This document shows, piece by piece, positions 32,806 to 46,400 of a stretch of DNA of 64,000 nt (position 1 is the stretch's first letter; each line of letters opens with the position of its first letter). The notes beneath the pieces were generated by a model. It saw only the letters and a program-made list of their open reading frames with translations. It was not told the origin of the DNA and did not search any database. The position numbers and the translations under genes were made by a program. Location: contig CM044959.1 of the NCBI GenBank assembly GCA_024516035.1, positions 28,546,605 through 28,610,604 of the forward strand, written 5' to 3'. Source of the DNA: Bactericera cockerelli. Taxonomy: Eukaryota; Arthropoda; Insecta; Hemiptera; Triozidae.

Positions 32806-32992
32806 TTCCTTTTATCCATTTATTAGCTTTCATTAGCTTAGGTGGGGTAGTAAGTTTAATTATTGCAAGAAAAAAAATATGAAACTTATCAATCAATCAA
32901 TCCAGGCTTGGGACTGGCATATCACTTGCATATAAGCAGTCTGCTTACGGTGGACTTAGGCTGATCATATGCTTGATGTAAAAATCCATGTG

Positions 32993-33103
32993 TCTGTTGG
33001 ACAACGAGGTATACATGTCTGGGGGTATGTATCTATTGGACAACGAGGTACATGTCTGGGGGTATGTGTCTATTGGAAACGAAGTACAAGTCTGGGTATA
33101 TGT
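32993..33103. repeat. Tandem repeat of about 37-39 bp, three units
   Basis: Units read CTATTGGACAACGAGGTA then CATGTCTGGGGGTATGT, with minor changes in each. Confidence 0.85.
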
Positions 33104-33378
33104 CAAAATGACATACCGGTGCGTTCATTCTCTTTACTCAACAGTGACCTTGAGAATTTATTGTGCTCTCGTAAATACCAAAATCGGGCAAGGACTGTGA
33201 ATGTTATAGACCTCTCTTTAAATAAATACTCATAAAAAAATACCATAATATTCGCCCTGCAGTGAAATTAATGACCTCATTAATTCCGTGTCAAAGGTCA
33301 CTGCTCGACCATTACGGTACTACCATCACTGTTCGTGCCTCTCTCATTGGAAAAAAATGTTCGGCCGGAATTAATAGA

Positions 33379-33448
33379 CGGTTTTGTTATACGTACGGTT
33401 TTGTTATACGTATATGCTTTGTTATACGTACGGTTTTGTTATACGTAT
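33379..33448. repeat. Tandem repeat of GTTTTGTTATACGTAcg, four units
   Basis: Four units of 17-18 bp with one divergent unit (ATGCTTTGTTATACGTA). Confidence 0.85.
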
Positions 33449-34009
33449 TGTTTTCAATGGGAGAGTAATGCTTAAGTCCGAACTTGTGACATCGATTTTG
33501 TCTATTAATGCGCTTCAGATTTCACCTTGGACCGGCGGCCGGACCCATAGGATTGAAAAAGTAAGCTTTTAAGTTGATCTGAATCCTCTGAGTGAACCTT
33601 TCAAGTCCATCAAGGAAAATAGAGAGGGTAATGAAGGAGATATTAGGGATCATTGATATGTTGCTACTCGCCAGGCATGTATTGTATGTGGAAAACCCAG
33701 AGAAGACAAAATTGTATTACCTCCGCTTTTAAAACTTTTTGATTTTATTTTGGAAAGTTCCATAATTACCTTCTGAGTTTCCGAGCAACCGTAGTTTTTT
33801 GTATGTCTGTTTGTTAATTTACTTGCAACGCGTTACTTGCAACGCGCAAATAATCTCGGAATCTACTCTATGGATTTCAAAATAAAACTGTCAAGTTTTA
33901 AATTTATCTTGCGGATCTTGGATATAAAGAGTTTGCGTGTAACCTTTAAGCTTTTCACATAAAAATATGGCTAGTAAATTATTATTTAGCTCTGATATTT
34001 GTTGAGAAA

Positions 34010-34434
34010 ATCCCCCAAAAAACACTTCGTGTAAAAATAGTCGTCAAGTGTTGGAATAGTTAAAAAGAACTGATATCAAAAACGTCAATTTTCTATGTGT
34101 TCAAGGAATTATTTTTCACGTAATTAGTCACACAACAAAATAATACTCTTGAAAGAACCATGTTGTATAGTTACAGAACCACGTGCTTGACTACTGCACA
34201 CTGTTTTGTTCTGAAATTTATGTGTAGTAATCTGCTAACAAACAGTGTGCAGTAGTCAAGGACGTGGTTCTGTAACTACAACATGGTTCTTTCAAGAGTA
34301 TTATTTTGTTGTGTGACTAATTACGTGAAAAATAATTCCTTGAACACATAGAAAATTGACGTTTTTGATATCAGTTCTTTTTAACTATTCCAACACTTGA
34401 CGACTATTTTTACACGAAGTGTTTTTTGGGGGAT
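34010..34434. mobile_element. 425-bp foldback element with near-perfect arms
   Basis: Left arm from ATCCCCCAAAAAACACTTCG, right arm ending CGAAGTGTTTTTTGGGGGAT. The arms, about 190 bp each, are almost perfectly complementary, including GTCAAGTGTTGGAATAG, ATTATTTTTCACGTAATTAG and CAGAACCACGT. The loop of about 40 bp is centred near 34222. No coding frame. The family is unknown and no clear target duplication was seen. Confidence 0.85.
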
Positions 34435-34689
34435 ATCACTACTTTTTGATTTAATTGATTTTCCTCAATCAGTGATGCAAAAATGGCGTAAATCGACTTA
34501 CACCCTTTTTCCATCAAGCCCCGCAAACAAAAAAGAAACTTTAGAAAGATGCTGAGAGAAAATTTTATAGTACTTTCTGAAGAGAGGAGAAATCTTGAGA
34601 TAACAAGTGTGATCCTTATTGAGTGGCACTAGATAGCGCTCAGCAATTTTGTTGATCTTTTCAAATTTTGAAACCCACTGCTAGATTCA

Positions 34690-35530
34690 TTAACAGAAAA
34701 GTACCGAGTATTTCATAGAACCGGTACTTCAGTAATCGATTACATAAAAGTACTGAGTATTTACCGAGGTTCTTTTGTACTTGGTTTTTGAGATTCTGCG
34801 AGCGGATGTAAATAGAATAGTGGATTCGAGTAATCACTCAAGAACCAAGTACAAAAGCACCGTACACTAACTAAATCTCACAATTTTGCATTCAGAATGT
34901 TTACAGGAGACGAATCTCGATTCACAAAATTTGTTGGGTGTTTTAGTTTCAAGTGTTTCAATAGATTAGAAGCTCCACCTCCTATTTTATAACCTGAATT
35001 AAATAATGTACATTTCCCTAAACCGTCCAATTGTTTGACAAAGAAGTTTCAAATAGAAGACTTGTTTCTACGAGACAAAAAGAAAAATATTAGGACACCG
35101 ACAGCCTGAATATTATTCATAGATAATATCGGAATAATGAAGTACCTCTCTCTGCTGTACCCAGTTCTAGAGATGGGTATTTGGGTATTATTGTAATACC
35201 GATTATTTCATAGAACCGGTACCCGGTATGGTACCCGGCCCCGGCGTGTAATACCAAGTATTTAATAAAAACGGTACCCGCCTACTACGTACGATACGTC
35301 GGTACTCGGTCCCAACGTGTAATACCGAGTATTTCATAAAATCGGTACCCAGTACGGTATGCGGATCCAGTGTGTTATACCGTCACCAGTGTTGTACCCG
35401 GTACGGGTACAGGTACCTAGCAAAATTTTGTACCCGGTATGGGTACGGGTACCTGATTTTATTATGTACCCGGTGCGGGTACTTTTGTAAATGTACCCGG
35501 TATTTTTTTGGGTACTTTTCGGGTACGTTA
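34690..35530. repeat. Region of degenerate GTACCCGGTA / TACCGAGTATTTC repeats
   Basis: Many short, self-complementary motifs (GGTACCCGGTACGG, CCCGGTATGGGTACGGG, TACCGAGTATTTCATA) in irregular order. No coding content is credible. Confidence 0.7.
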
Positions 35531-35538
35531 TCCTTATC

Positions 35539-36407
35539 TACAGGGTGGGGCAAAAGTCTGAAAACCCCTGAATAACTTTCGAATGGCTTCTTCGGTAAAA
35601 TTGAAATTTTGTACGGTAAACCGGGCTAATAAGACCTTCTTTTAGAGTTGGGTCGATTTTTGTTACCGGCCCCCATGTCGGGGCCAGGGGGGCCAACTTC
35701 ATTTTTTTAAATACGAACCCCCACCTTGCGATACATTTTTGAAAAGGTCTTTAGATAACAAATACATTGGTGCAAAAAAATTTTTTATTAATATTAACTG
35801 TTTGCAAATGGCGTCCAACTTTCTGTGTGCAGTAAAGTCTGGAAACCCCTGAATATCTTTCGAAATGGCTTTCTCAGTAAATTTAAAATTGTGTACGGTA
35901 ATCCTTGGTAATTAGACCTTATATTAGAATGGGACCGATTTTTTTTTACCGGCCCCCATGTCGGTGCCAGGGAGGCCAACTTCATTTTTTTAAATACAAA
36001 ACCCCACCTTGCGATACATTTTTGGAAAGGTCTAATTACCCCGACTTACCGTGCACAATTTTAAATTTACTGAGAAATCCCTTTCAAAAGATATTCAGGG
36101 GTTTCCAGACTTTACTGCATACACAAAGTTGGACGCCATTTGCAAACAGTTAATATTAAAAAAATAAAATTTGCACTAATGTATTTCTTATTTAAAGACC
36201 TTTCCAAAAATGTATCGCAAGGTGGGGGTTCGTATTTAAAAAAATGAAGTTGGCCCCCCTGGCCCCGACATGGGGGCCGGTAACAAAAATCGACCCCACT
36301 CTAAAAGTAGGTCTTATTAGCCCGGTTTACTTTACAAAATTTTAATTTTACCGAAGAAGACATTCGAAAGTTATTCAGGGGTTTCCAGACTTTTGCCCCA
36401 CCCTGTA
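35539..36407. mobile_element. 869-bp palindromic element with TACAGGGTG ends
   Basis: Begins TACAGGGTGGGGCAAAAGTC and ends GACTTTTGCCCCACCCTGTA. The two ~430-bp arms are inverted copies centred near 35973. Each arm contains the segment GTCTGGAAACCCCTGAATA twice, so the palindrome is itself built from two nested inverted pairs. No transposase is present. It belongs with the elements at 5048, 52096 and 60183 by its ends. Confidence 0.85.
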
Positions 36408-36897
36408 TAGTAAGTATAGTAATAAGATTTGTCTAAATTATTTTAACTGTGGAGGACAAAGTCTTGTCATTAGAATACCACCTAACAACCAAACTAAATA
36501 AAATACCAAATTGATGGTTAGCCTTTAATGAGGTCTTGAACTCCAAGTTCCAGGTTAAAAGTCTAGTAAGGTAGATTTTATTTTATTTAAAATTATTATT
36601 AATGTTAATGTATTATTTGTATTAAAACAAATTTGAAGAAAATCGGTTATGCGGTTTTGAAGATACAAGTGATTTAGTCGAAAAAAATCAAAATTGCCAG
36701 GTGTATACAATGTGAAACAATCGCGAGGAAGTATTGTGTCCATAATTAGCAGTGTTTTTTTATTTATATTTATAATGTAGGTACATATTTGTAAATTTTG
36801 AATGAGATCTGTGTAATTTACGATTCATAATACAAAAGCATTGATCAAAATAAATGCTTTATTTAGACTGTCAGTTGTCAGTGGCCAGCCTCCGTGG

Positions 36898-37145
36898 CGT
36901 AATGGTTGTAACTACTGCCCGTAGTTCAGACATTTCGAGTTCGATTCCCAGTTGTTCCAGACTTTTCTAATATTTTTTTCCCCTCTAAACACCTCAGTCT
37001 GGAATCTACCCAGGCTGGGCGAGTTAAATGTAGGTAGCTGGAACGATTCCCAGCGAATGCAGGGTAAAACCCCCCGTCCTGACTAGTTCAAATCAGGACG
37101 TTAAAACCAAATACAATCAACTGGTCACAATCGTTTTAAAATGAG
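36898..37145 (+). mobile_element. tRNA-derived SINE, family B, 3' part degraded
   Basis: GCCTCCGTGGCGTAATGG head, GAGTTCGATTCCCAG B box, CCCAGGCTGGGCGAG body and CCCCCGTCCTGA, then divergence before the tail. Confidence 0.8.
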
Positions 37146-37802
37146 GTTGGTGTGATAATTGGTGCTTCTTTTGTGGAACTTCAACCAGTAATAATGAAGA
37201 AAAAAACATACCTATTTAATCTTAAAATCCATTAACAATAATTCATTAATAATCAACTAGTGTTTTAACCTTGTATTGAAAAATTAGTTATGAACTCGTT
37301 AAATAACGGACAACTTTGTTTAGTGGTTTTGTTTACAGTACAATTTGAATTATAATATGTACCTAAGTACATGGTAGGTAGATGGAAATTCGATCTTGGT
37401 AAAATAAAGAGGGAAATGAAAGTGCCGAGTATTATTGTATGTTCCGAAATTGCCTCTTACTATGGCTCTAAGAAATGTTGACCCATATATTTGCCTAACT
37501 TCGAGTTACTAAACATGGTGTCAATTCAGCATAATCAGTTGGTAGGTATAAACAGAAGAAGTGAGACATTATACTAGATAATACATTTAATAATTATAAA
37601 TTAATAAGCAAGCATATATCCATATACCCTGAAAATTTCAGCTCGATTGGACAAAAAATGCAAATTATATCATGTTACAATGTTACATACATAGGTAGAT
37701 GGATAATTAGATTGTGACAAATCAATATTGATCGAGTTAAACCATACTCACTTCGTTCGAAATTAAACGATCATAGGAGGTTGACGCAAACTACCAACTA
37801 CT

Positions 37803-37945
37803 GTTTTTTTTCTCACGAGAAAACCGGACATCCAAAGTACAGAGTAAAAAAAAAATTATACCTAGCCGGGATTCGAACCCAGGTCACCTTGCAAACTTTG
37901 TGTTTTACCTACACCAGTCGACGACCATAGAGACTGCTCAATAGG
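37803..37945 (-). mobile_element. tRNA-derived SINE, family C
   Basis: Minus strand B box GGGTTCGAATCCCGGC preceded by AAGGTGACCT. The 3' body has ACTTTGGATGTCCGG and TCGTGAGAAAA, as in the copies at 44127 (-) and 63362 (+). The A-box side is diverged. Confidence 0.65.
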
Positions 37946-38806
37946 TACATAATATAATTTATCATTGTTTTGATCTATTTTAATCAATATTTTTCCTCTT
38001 ACTGGCCAATACTTTATACACTTCTCATAATATAGACCTAGTTTACCTCTTGATGTAGAAATCTCTGAATGAAGTTATAAAACGTTATTATTTCCTGACT
38101 GATACCTCAGTCTGCTGGCAGCTTGGGTGAAGCAAAGATGATTGGATTCCACCCATATTTTAAGTTCTATGTGAGGCGAAGATTTTTTGTTACTCTCATA
38201 AATCTTATTTCAGTTTTTTATTTTTATGTCTCACACTGTCGCTGATTTTTCTAACATTTTATTTACATCGTAGTATATTTCTGCGTAATTAGACCTTTAG
38301 AAAGAACCTTCAGTCATCAACTTGGGATAAATAGGCGTGGCTCCTGGGTTCATTTTAGATATTCCTTTAGATGGCTTTAAATACTTTTCTACTTGTTTCA
38401 ACCATCTGAAATTAAGTGATCTCATTCCCTTTGACTAGACCTTTCTAAAAACACCAGAAATACAACTCTAGGATAATAATAGACGGCTCTGGGCTCCATA
38501 ATAAGTATTCCTTTCAAAGGGTATAACTCAAGTTTGGTCCAGTGTAATACTTTAGTTATATTTTTATATTTTTTCCTATGATAAGGCCTTTCGAAAAATA
38601 CCACAATCGCAGCTCCAAGATAACCAGGGGCGGCTCTGTGCAACTTTCCCGTTTTATTTGAGAAGGCTATATCTCCTATCCTATAAAAAATAAATACTTG
38701 AAACTATAAAAGGTATGCAGAGATGAAAATTCCCTTTTCAAAAACGTATCTCACGTCTTGCCACGATAAGCACACGTTGCTGTACCCTTGACAGAAAATT
38801 GGTCTG

Positions 38807-38837
<31 letters not shown>

Positions 38838-39765
38838 CGTATGAATAATTTCATGAAATTCAAGATTTTCGGCGTGGCCAGTAAACGACTTTAACTGTAC
38901 GTAGGAACCTCGCGCTTTCGTGAAACACAATCTATTTTCGCGTCTCATTACGAATTTGAAATAAAAATTGATAAAAGTTAGCGTTAAGTGGGCGAAAACA
39001 ATAAAACAAAATACATATAAACTCTGTTTCGTGTTAATATAGGCCGGGTGGCTGGCGCTACTTGACGAGCGCTCGCCTCCCGGCGAGCTTGATCCGAAAA
39101 TGAAAGCAAAAAATGAAAAATATAAGGATTTTCATCTAACGCTCCAAAAGTTTTTTTCTTAAAATAGAAAATGTAGAACAAATAATATTCTATCATTTAA
39201 AATAAATTTGCAGAAAATCGTTGAGTGTATTCGGAGATAAAAGTGAGTTAGTATAAAAGAAGTCTCATATAATACCTATGTATCAATCTTTTTCTTAAAA
39301 AAGTTTCCATTTATTTATTTTACATAATACGTAGGTACACGTACAACATCAATTAGATAACAAGAAAGGTACAGGTACCCTTCAGAAGGTTACCTGAACA
39401 CTGTATTGCAAATATCTTTTTGTTAAGTGTTTAATCCTAATATAAAAGGTAGACTGTTATAGATCGATCTAAAATGCAAGTATGTATGTACTTACGTATA
39501 TTGAACGGAAAGAGTCTCCAGTGCTTTTTGAATCGCGTTCTTTTTTGGCACAATTTATTAATCAGTTAAATTAATCAGATTAACTGATTAGATTGGTACC
39601 TACTACCTATTAAATTCTAAATGATAAGAAACTAATTTTAATCATTTAAATTATTCCCTAATCTATGTCTTCTTCTACTTTCACTTTGCCCAAATGTATA
39701 ACGGAATGTTATTTCAAGAGAGGGAAAACGAAGACGAGACTAGCACAGGATAAAGTGTGAAGGCG
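37946..39765. other. No gene seen; poly-A tract at 38811-38835
   Basis: AT-rich intergenic sequence. A 25-A run at 38811-38835 may be the tail of a degraded retroelement on the plus strand, but no element body was recognised upstream of it. Confidence 0.4.
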
Positions 39766-39955
39766 ATTTTAAAAATAATAATAACACTCTTTAGTGGAAG
39801 GTAACCACCAGGCGAGGTTAATGCTCAAAGCATTTTCTATCACCCAAACTTCAGAGTCTTATTTTTATGTGGTCACAAACTCAAATTACTGAGGAAAAAT
39901 TCATGCACTGGATGGGATCCGTTGGTTCGAATTTTACGATCTGCAACACTGAAGA
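39766..39955 (-). mobile_element. tRNA-derived SINE, family A
   Basis: AATAATAATAACACTCTTTA tail, GGTAACCACCAGGCGAGG and TTCAGAGTCTTATTTTTATG body, and CATGCACTGGATGGGATC near the head, as in 29133 on the other strand. Confidence 0.65.
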
Positions 39956-40071
39956 AACCTCCAAAGTTGAACCCACGGATCCCATATACTTATAAGTGAC
40001 TAACTACTGAATTACTTTGCTTTGCATAACACACTAGAATCTTTTCTGATATAAATTTTTTTCTAATAATA

Positions 40072-40267
40072 GTCCGGCTGGGGGACTATAAACAGGGAGT
40101 AGACCAGCAGTCTGGCTGAGGGACTGTAAACAGGGAGTAGACCAGTATTGGCTTGGTTCTGGGGGCCCTTGTCAATTTTTAGCCTCCTTGTAAAGACAGT
40201 GGTAGAAGTGCTGAGTCATTCCTCCACTGTCTGGCTACCATCGTTCTCGATGAGGCCACCTTATGAT
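40072..40267 (+). repeat. Dispersed element E with tandem 5' units
   Basis: Two tandem ~52-bp units (CTGGCTGAGGGACTGTAAAC then AGGGAGTAGACCAG) followed by a body with GGGGGCCCTTGTCAATT, AGACAGTGGTAGAAGTGC and TCGATGAGGCCACC. A second copy with one unit lies at 42592. Three units in inverse orientation, without the body, lie at 62225. The unit number varies between copies, which is unusual for a SINE-like element. Confidence 0.7.
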
Positions 40268-40407
40268 ATGAATACAAAACAAAAAGTTACAGCAAGAGAT
40301 TTTATGAAGAGAATGTAGAAAACGTTTCTAGCTTAAATTATCAGATCTCAAAAGACGTGATGGTCACGCCGAAGATATTGACCCTCCAGGATCTCGGGAG
40401 CAGCGGA

Positions 40408-43400
40408 TCACATGTTCTTGTGGAAAACCTCGATCAGGATTTCCCGCACGGACGCACGCACCCCGGTGTAGCACCCAACGACAGCGATGAGAAAGATGAC
40501 GGCGTGTTTGATGATGAAGAGCGCTTTGCGTGCCCCCTTGTGGAGGTGCCAGAAAGTTATGAGATCTGTCAGAGCCGGCAGAGCAATGGCCATGAAGGGG
40601 AGACAGAGAGACCCGATGAGAGAGATGAACAGCTCCAGGTTCGGAATCAGGATGGCGAAGGAGACTGAAAAAAATAGTGAAATAAAAGAGTAAACAATCT
40701 GTGACGTAATTGAAAAGTAGATATATGTAGAATTGTAGATATAGTGGTACACAACCACAATCCATCCAGGGTGCATTTCATTCCTACATATTGAACGAGA
40801 CCATTAAACTATTCAAATATAAGATTAGACATTTAATTTTGAAAAAACGTCAAAATTAATGTGTGCAATTGGGTGGTACAATGTAAGGATTGTAAGGGTT
40901 AATCGGTTAATGTATTTGGGTTTCATACCAGCAAGTCAAAACTTACTTGGACTCAAGACACCTAAATACTTATATTATCTTCAGACCAACACCGACTAGA
41001 CACTTACAAGTCACCGTGCAGATGATTGTTTTCAAGACATAGATGGAGATGTTTTCAAAGGAGCTCTTCTCCAAGCGCGTTTTCAAGTAGCAATTCCAGA
41101 TGATATTGAAACTGACGTACTGAGGCAGAGCGAACGTGCAGAATATTGCTAGGGCCAGCATCAACTGAAACATCAGAGGTCAAGGATCAGATTGTCATTG
41201 TGTATACCAGAATAGCTGTTGTCCAAAAATAACTTTGTTCTTTTAGGTATTAAAGAGAATTTGTGAGACCTCCCAAAAAAATCGAACCTATATTTCCACC
41301 CTGGAATTCCCATCTCGATGAAAATGTTTGAACCTGAGAATTTATATTAATTTAATTCTTGTCCAGAATCCAGTTAAGTACGCATTCTATTTTAGATAGT
41401 TTGAAGACCTTTACTGTAGGAACTTCTTCTGGTGTTGCAAGGAAAAGCACTCACCTTGACACTCTGGGCCAGCAGGTCGTCGGCAGGCAAGTTCAGGGTG
41501 ATACTGCCGGCGGTGTCAGGGCCGTACTTGAGGTACCCGAAGAATCCAAACACGGTGTAAACAGCTGCGATGGACAACATGGCAACGTTGAGAACTCCTA
41601 GCTTGCTGGTGAACTTAGCCGGCGACCGCATCTCATTCTCAAGAGGCATGATCTGAAGGCAAGGAACGAGAGAGAGAGAAACAAATTCGAGAAAAAATAG
41701 GGGCTGTTTACCTTTGGTAGATTGCTATTACACAGCAAATTCCATCAATCCCGAAGATATTAATTTTCTCAATGTTGGAGGTTTTTCTATTTCCTTCATT
41801 TCTTTTTTCGAATTAAGGTTTCAATTACACTCCATCAATGTTGGAGGTTTTTCTATTTCATTCATTTCTTTTTTCGAATTTAAGTTTCAATTACACTCCA
41901 TCAATGTTGGAGGTTTTTCTATTTCATTCATTTCTTTTTTCGAATTTAAGTTTCAATTACACTCCAAATAGTGTGGAGATAATTATCAGGAATTATATTT
42001 GTTCGACATTGCCGTTCGCAGTTATGCTAGCAGTACACTCTCGCCAACGCGCTCGGCATCGAGACCACCCGAGGCGAGGGACCGCGAGACCTACGCGAGA
42101 CTTGTCTGGCCGAGCGTAGGCGAGGTGCACAAGTTCACAAAAAAGTCGTGGCTAGTAATTGTATTTTTAAACCTTTTTTTTTAATGAACATTTATTTAAA
42201 GAAAGGTCTATAACAATCGAAGTCCTTGCCCTTAAACCTTTTACTATAACTAATTTTAAAATAACTAACTTTTTTTGTTCAAAGACACAGAACAATTCGA
42301 ACCAAAGAATTCCTTGAATTCAATAAACCCAATTAGACATTATTCGTAACCTTTACTTAGCCATTTCCCCAAAAAGTTAACCGACTTCAATAGATTGATC
42401 GATAAGGTGTTGGGCTTATAACATTGAGGTTAGTGCCGAGTGGATTGAGCCCCCAGTTCGGTAAAAAAAAATAGCAGCATGAGTGACATCTCAATTGTGA
42501 CATTACGAAAGTGATTTACACAAATACGATAGATTTTTTGCTCCGATAAGTTTCTCACTGGCTCTCCTATCTCCTATAAGTTTCTCCGATAAGTCTGGCT
42601 GGGGGACTATAAACAGGGAGTAGACCAGCATTGGCTTGGTTCTGGGGGCCCTTGTCAATTATTAGCCTCCTCGTAAAGACAGTGGTAGAAGTGCTAAGTC
42701 ATTCCTCTACTGTCTGGCTATCATCGTTCACGATGACGCCACCCTAAGAAGAAGAAGTTTCTCACTTACAATTCCAATCGCCGACATGGAGAACATGACC
42801 GTTCCAAAAAACAGGGGCAGCTCCTCGAGACTGCCCCCGGGGTTCCTATCACTCAGGGCCGGCACGTCAGAGAACACGTAGTAGGCCGTGATGCCGAAGC
42901 TGACGAAAGTGATGGCCGTAGCCAGCGTGGAGAACGGCGCGAGTAGCTTCAGGTTGCGGACCCAGCAGAGAAGCAGGATGGGCACGAAGATTATAAGCAT
43001 GTAAGTGCGGATGTCCATCTCTTGCCCCGTGTAACGATCCGCCACCTGAAAGAAAATAATAGAACCGTAATAAAATACAGTCACACGGTCACACCTAACA
43101 TATCAGATAACTGGGTATAAGAGAACGACTTTCAGATCAAATTTACGTCTGTTTAAAGATAAATTTAATAACTCCGCTCCTTCGCTATATGGACTGAATG
43201 ACTATCGTTATAATGAGGACACTAAAGAGAAAATAAATGTGACTACTGCCCGTAGTCCAGAGTTTCCGAGTTCAACTCCCGGCTGGGGCAGACTTTTCGA
43301 AGAAAATTCTGTTCCATCCAAACACGTGAGGCTGGCATTTCCGGTAATACCCAGGCTGGGTGAGGTTAATGTGGGTAGCTGGTACGATTCCCAGCGAATG

Positions 43401-46400
43401 GAGGGTAAAACCCCCGTCCTAATCCAGGACGTTAAATCAAATAGAATCGTTGGCGTTAGGAAGGGCATCCAGCCGTAAAAAATGTGCCAAAACCAATCAA
43501 CCTCAACCATGAGCTTGAACAACGTCGACCCTGCTTGAGCGGGATAAGACAGAGTAAAAGAAGAAGAAGAAGAAAGAGAAAAGAAATTCATGACGATAAC
43601 TGAAAAGAAGAAGCACGATGTCTTTATTTTTTAATCTCATGATCTTGAATCGTGATTGACATTGAGAGAAGCCTCAGAGAAGCCTAAGCTTAATTGAGAG
43701 AAAAACTGATCAAACGTATTGAAATTTTAATAGGAAGTAGAAAAAAAATGTTCATTAGGTGTTTGTTACTCGTAGGTAAGTACGGAAAATGTTCAGTAGC
43801 TAGGTGCAGTCGTGCACGTACCTTGAAAAAGTGTTTTCTACTTACAGACTTCACGTTGCTTGCCACAAATATGACGTAGATGCAGGATGCTCCCAGCTCA
43901 CATATGACCAGAAATCCGAAGGATATAACCCTGTAAATAGATAAAATCACAAGTGAAATTCTTGGAATGAAAAATTAACCCTATTGTAAATCTAAAGTAC
44001 ATAGTTGACATCACCTGAATGTTCTTAGTATTGAACCCTAACTTCCGAATCAAGAGTCTTCCTTTATATCAGTTAGCTACTAAGGTTGATTCCCATTTAC
44101 ATATAATAATAATATATAATAATAATGCTTTTTCTTTGTGTTATTATGTCACAATTTTAGTGGGTAGCGCAGAATCATAGGACTTTACCACTTTAATTTA
44201 CAATATCTTGTTTTTTTTTTGCCTATGATTCTGCCACTGGTCGCTGCTTCACATCAAAGAAGCAGCTACTCATTTTTCCTCACGAGGTATGAGTGGACCC
44301 CGAACATCCAAGTACAGAGCAGAAAAAATCCTCCCCCGCTGGGAATCGAACCCAGGTCACCATGTGTGCAATGCCTAGCGCGCTAACTCACTCTGCCACG
44401 GTGACTACATTTACATATAATTATGTAAGGAAGGTGATGTTGTTGTTGTTGTTGTAGCCAGCTTGCTCTCAGGTGGAGAGGGAATGATGGTCTCCAGCCA
44501 ACTTTATTTCAAAATTGGCCTGTCATGAACCACACATATTTCTATGTGCGTTCAACCATCGTGAGGACTTGGACTTTTCTTTTAAACCATTAAACCCTTG
44601 GGAAACTGGAACCTGGCTTGTTAGGGTTGGCTTGTCAGTTTTCTGTTTATATTCCGCTGGTCAGACACTGGTCTTCTCCCTGTTTAACGTCCCCAAGCCA
44701 GACAGGAAAGTGTTGTGTAAATACCTTGTTACACCAGCGGAGTATCCATAATATTGCGGATTTGTTAGATCCCAAGGGCCACGGGCTCTCTGGGCAGCTT
44801 ACGCTACATACCTAGTAAGAACTCTTTAATGAGCTTAAATTAAATATGCCTTAAGCAGGGATCCCACTGAATGCAACAATTTGTCTCCAATTTTAAATAG
44901 GAATTGTTGGAAAGCGCTGCGAAATCAGTGGGATTCGATCTCATTTGACCCTTAACACTTTCCGTGCCGGAGACTCATTTTGAAATTATTGCCCAGTGCC
45001 GTAGCGATATTTGGCCGGTGTTACCAAATGGTAATACCGGCACAGGCTTGAAATTTTTTGAAGTTTTTCTTGTTCTGTGCCGGTGTTACCATTTGGTAAC
45101 ACTATTCCATGTAAGGTGTTACCAAAAGGTAACACCGGGGTCGAGAAGTAGAAGTCTTCAGAAAAATGGTGTTACCAAACGGTAACACCATTTTTCTGAA
45201 CAGGTGTTACCAAACGGTAACACCGGCACGATGAAACGTTGCGCAATAAAATGATGCACTCAGTGGTATGCCGGCTTTATAGTTACCGTCCATATGGAGC
45301 CATCCACCTGACAGACTCAGGGCCTTCCGACAGGGCAGTCTCTGCTATCTCTGGGAACGTGAGGCTGGGGATCTTCTTCTTTCTACACAGGACATGCTGG
45401 GCCACTACCTGAGGGGCAGACAAGAAATAAAGTAAATGAGAGACTGAAAAGGGTCCATAGGCTCTAAAAGGGTAGGAATTTGATGAGAGCGACAAACTTA
45501 ATTTCTTGATTTTGTGTTTTCTTCTTCGTCTTCTTTCACTTTACCTTTTTCTAAACCTACTTACGGTCAATCTCTTCCTCATGGTTGAATGTTAGGGTTG
45601 GTTCTGGTACAGCTACTTCCACTTAATATACGGCTGAATGCCCTTCCTAACGCCATTGTTTGCCAATGAATTTTGTTAATGGCGCCAATGATTGTGTTAG
45701 TGTCTTTTGGTCGGACATAGCTAGTTTAATGTCATAGTTAGTTTGGTAGATACTTTATCTGTTTAATGTTCCCTAGTAAGACAACATAAATTTGTAAAAA
45801 TTTGCAACAGACTCCAACATACCCAATTTTGTCTATTAATTTTGACCCTAATTGTAAAGTTGAGTAAAAGGAGATTTAAGGGCGGTATTAATAGACGTTT
45901 TTGTAATACCTCTGTGACGCTAAGTCACGGATTGCGTACTGTGTAAGATAGGGAAAATCGACACTTACCAAAGACTTAAGTTACTGATCTTGTCTATTAA
46001 TTCCGGCCTAAGTGTAGGAAACACTTACCATCATGTGAATACAGTAACAGCTGAAGAGACCAATCACCACGGTACCTATGCCGCCGACCAAATAGCCAGA
46101 GTTCTTGAAGGCATGAGGGATGGCAAGGATCCCTGTGCCCAGACTAGCTTTCAGCATGTGGAACAGGGTCTCTCCGTACCTTATGGCGCATTGGTAAGGA
46201 AAAATTGGAGAAGAGGTATTTTAATAACGTTCAGTGAAACACTTTAATTTTTTAAAATGTGATTACTTTTCTATTTAAAATGCAAAATGTGTAAACACCT
46301 TATTAAAAACGACAAAAATACTTGTACACACATAGGTGCTTTATAAAATTTATTTTTTCTACATGTCACTCAAGTCATCATCAAACCAATAGACAGTCAA

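Noticed and set aside
41714..41971. 85-codon frame with a 22-residue repeat
   Set aside because: Produced by the 66-bp tandem repeat within an intron of gene B.
44515..44815. Two overlapping plus-strand frames of 65-78 codons
   Set aside because: They lie in intron 3 of gene B, show no conserved motif, and the region looks like an unclassified repeat.
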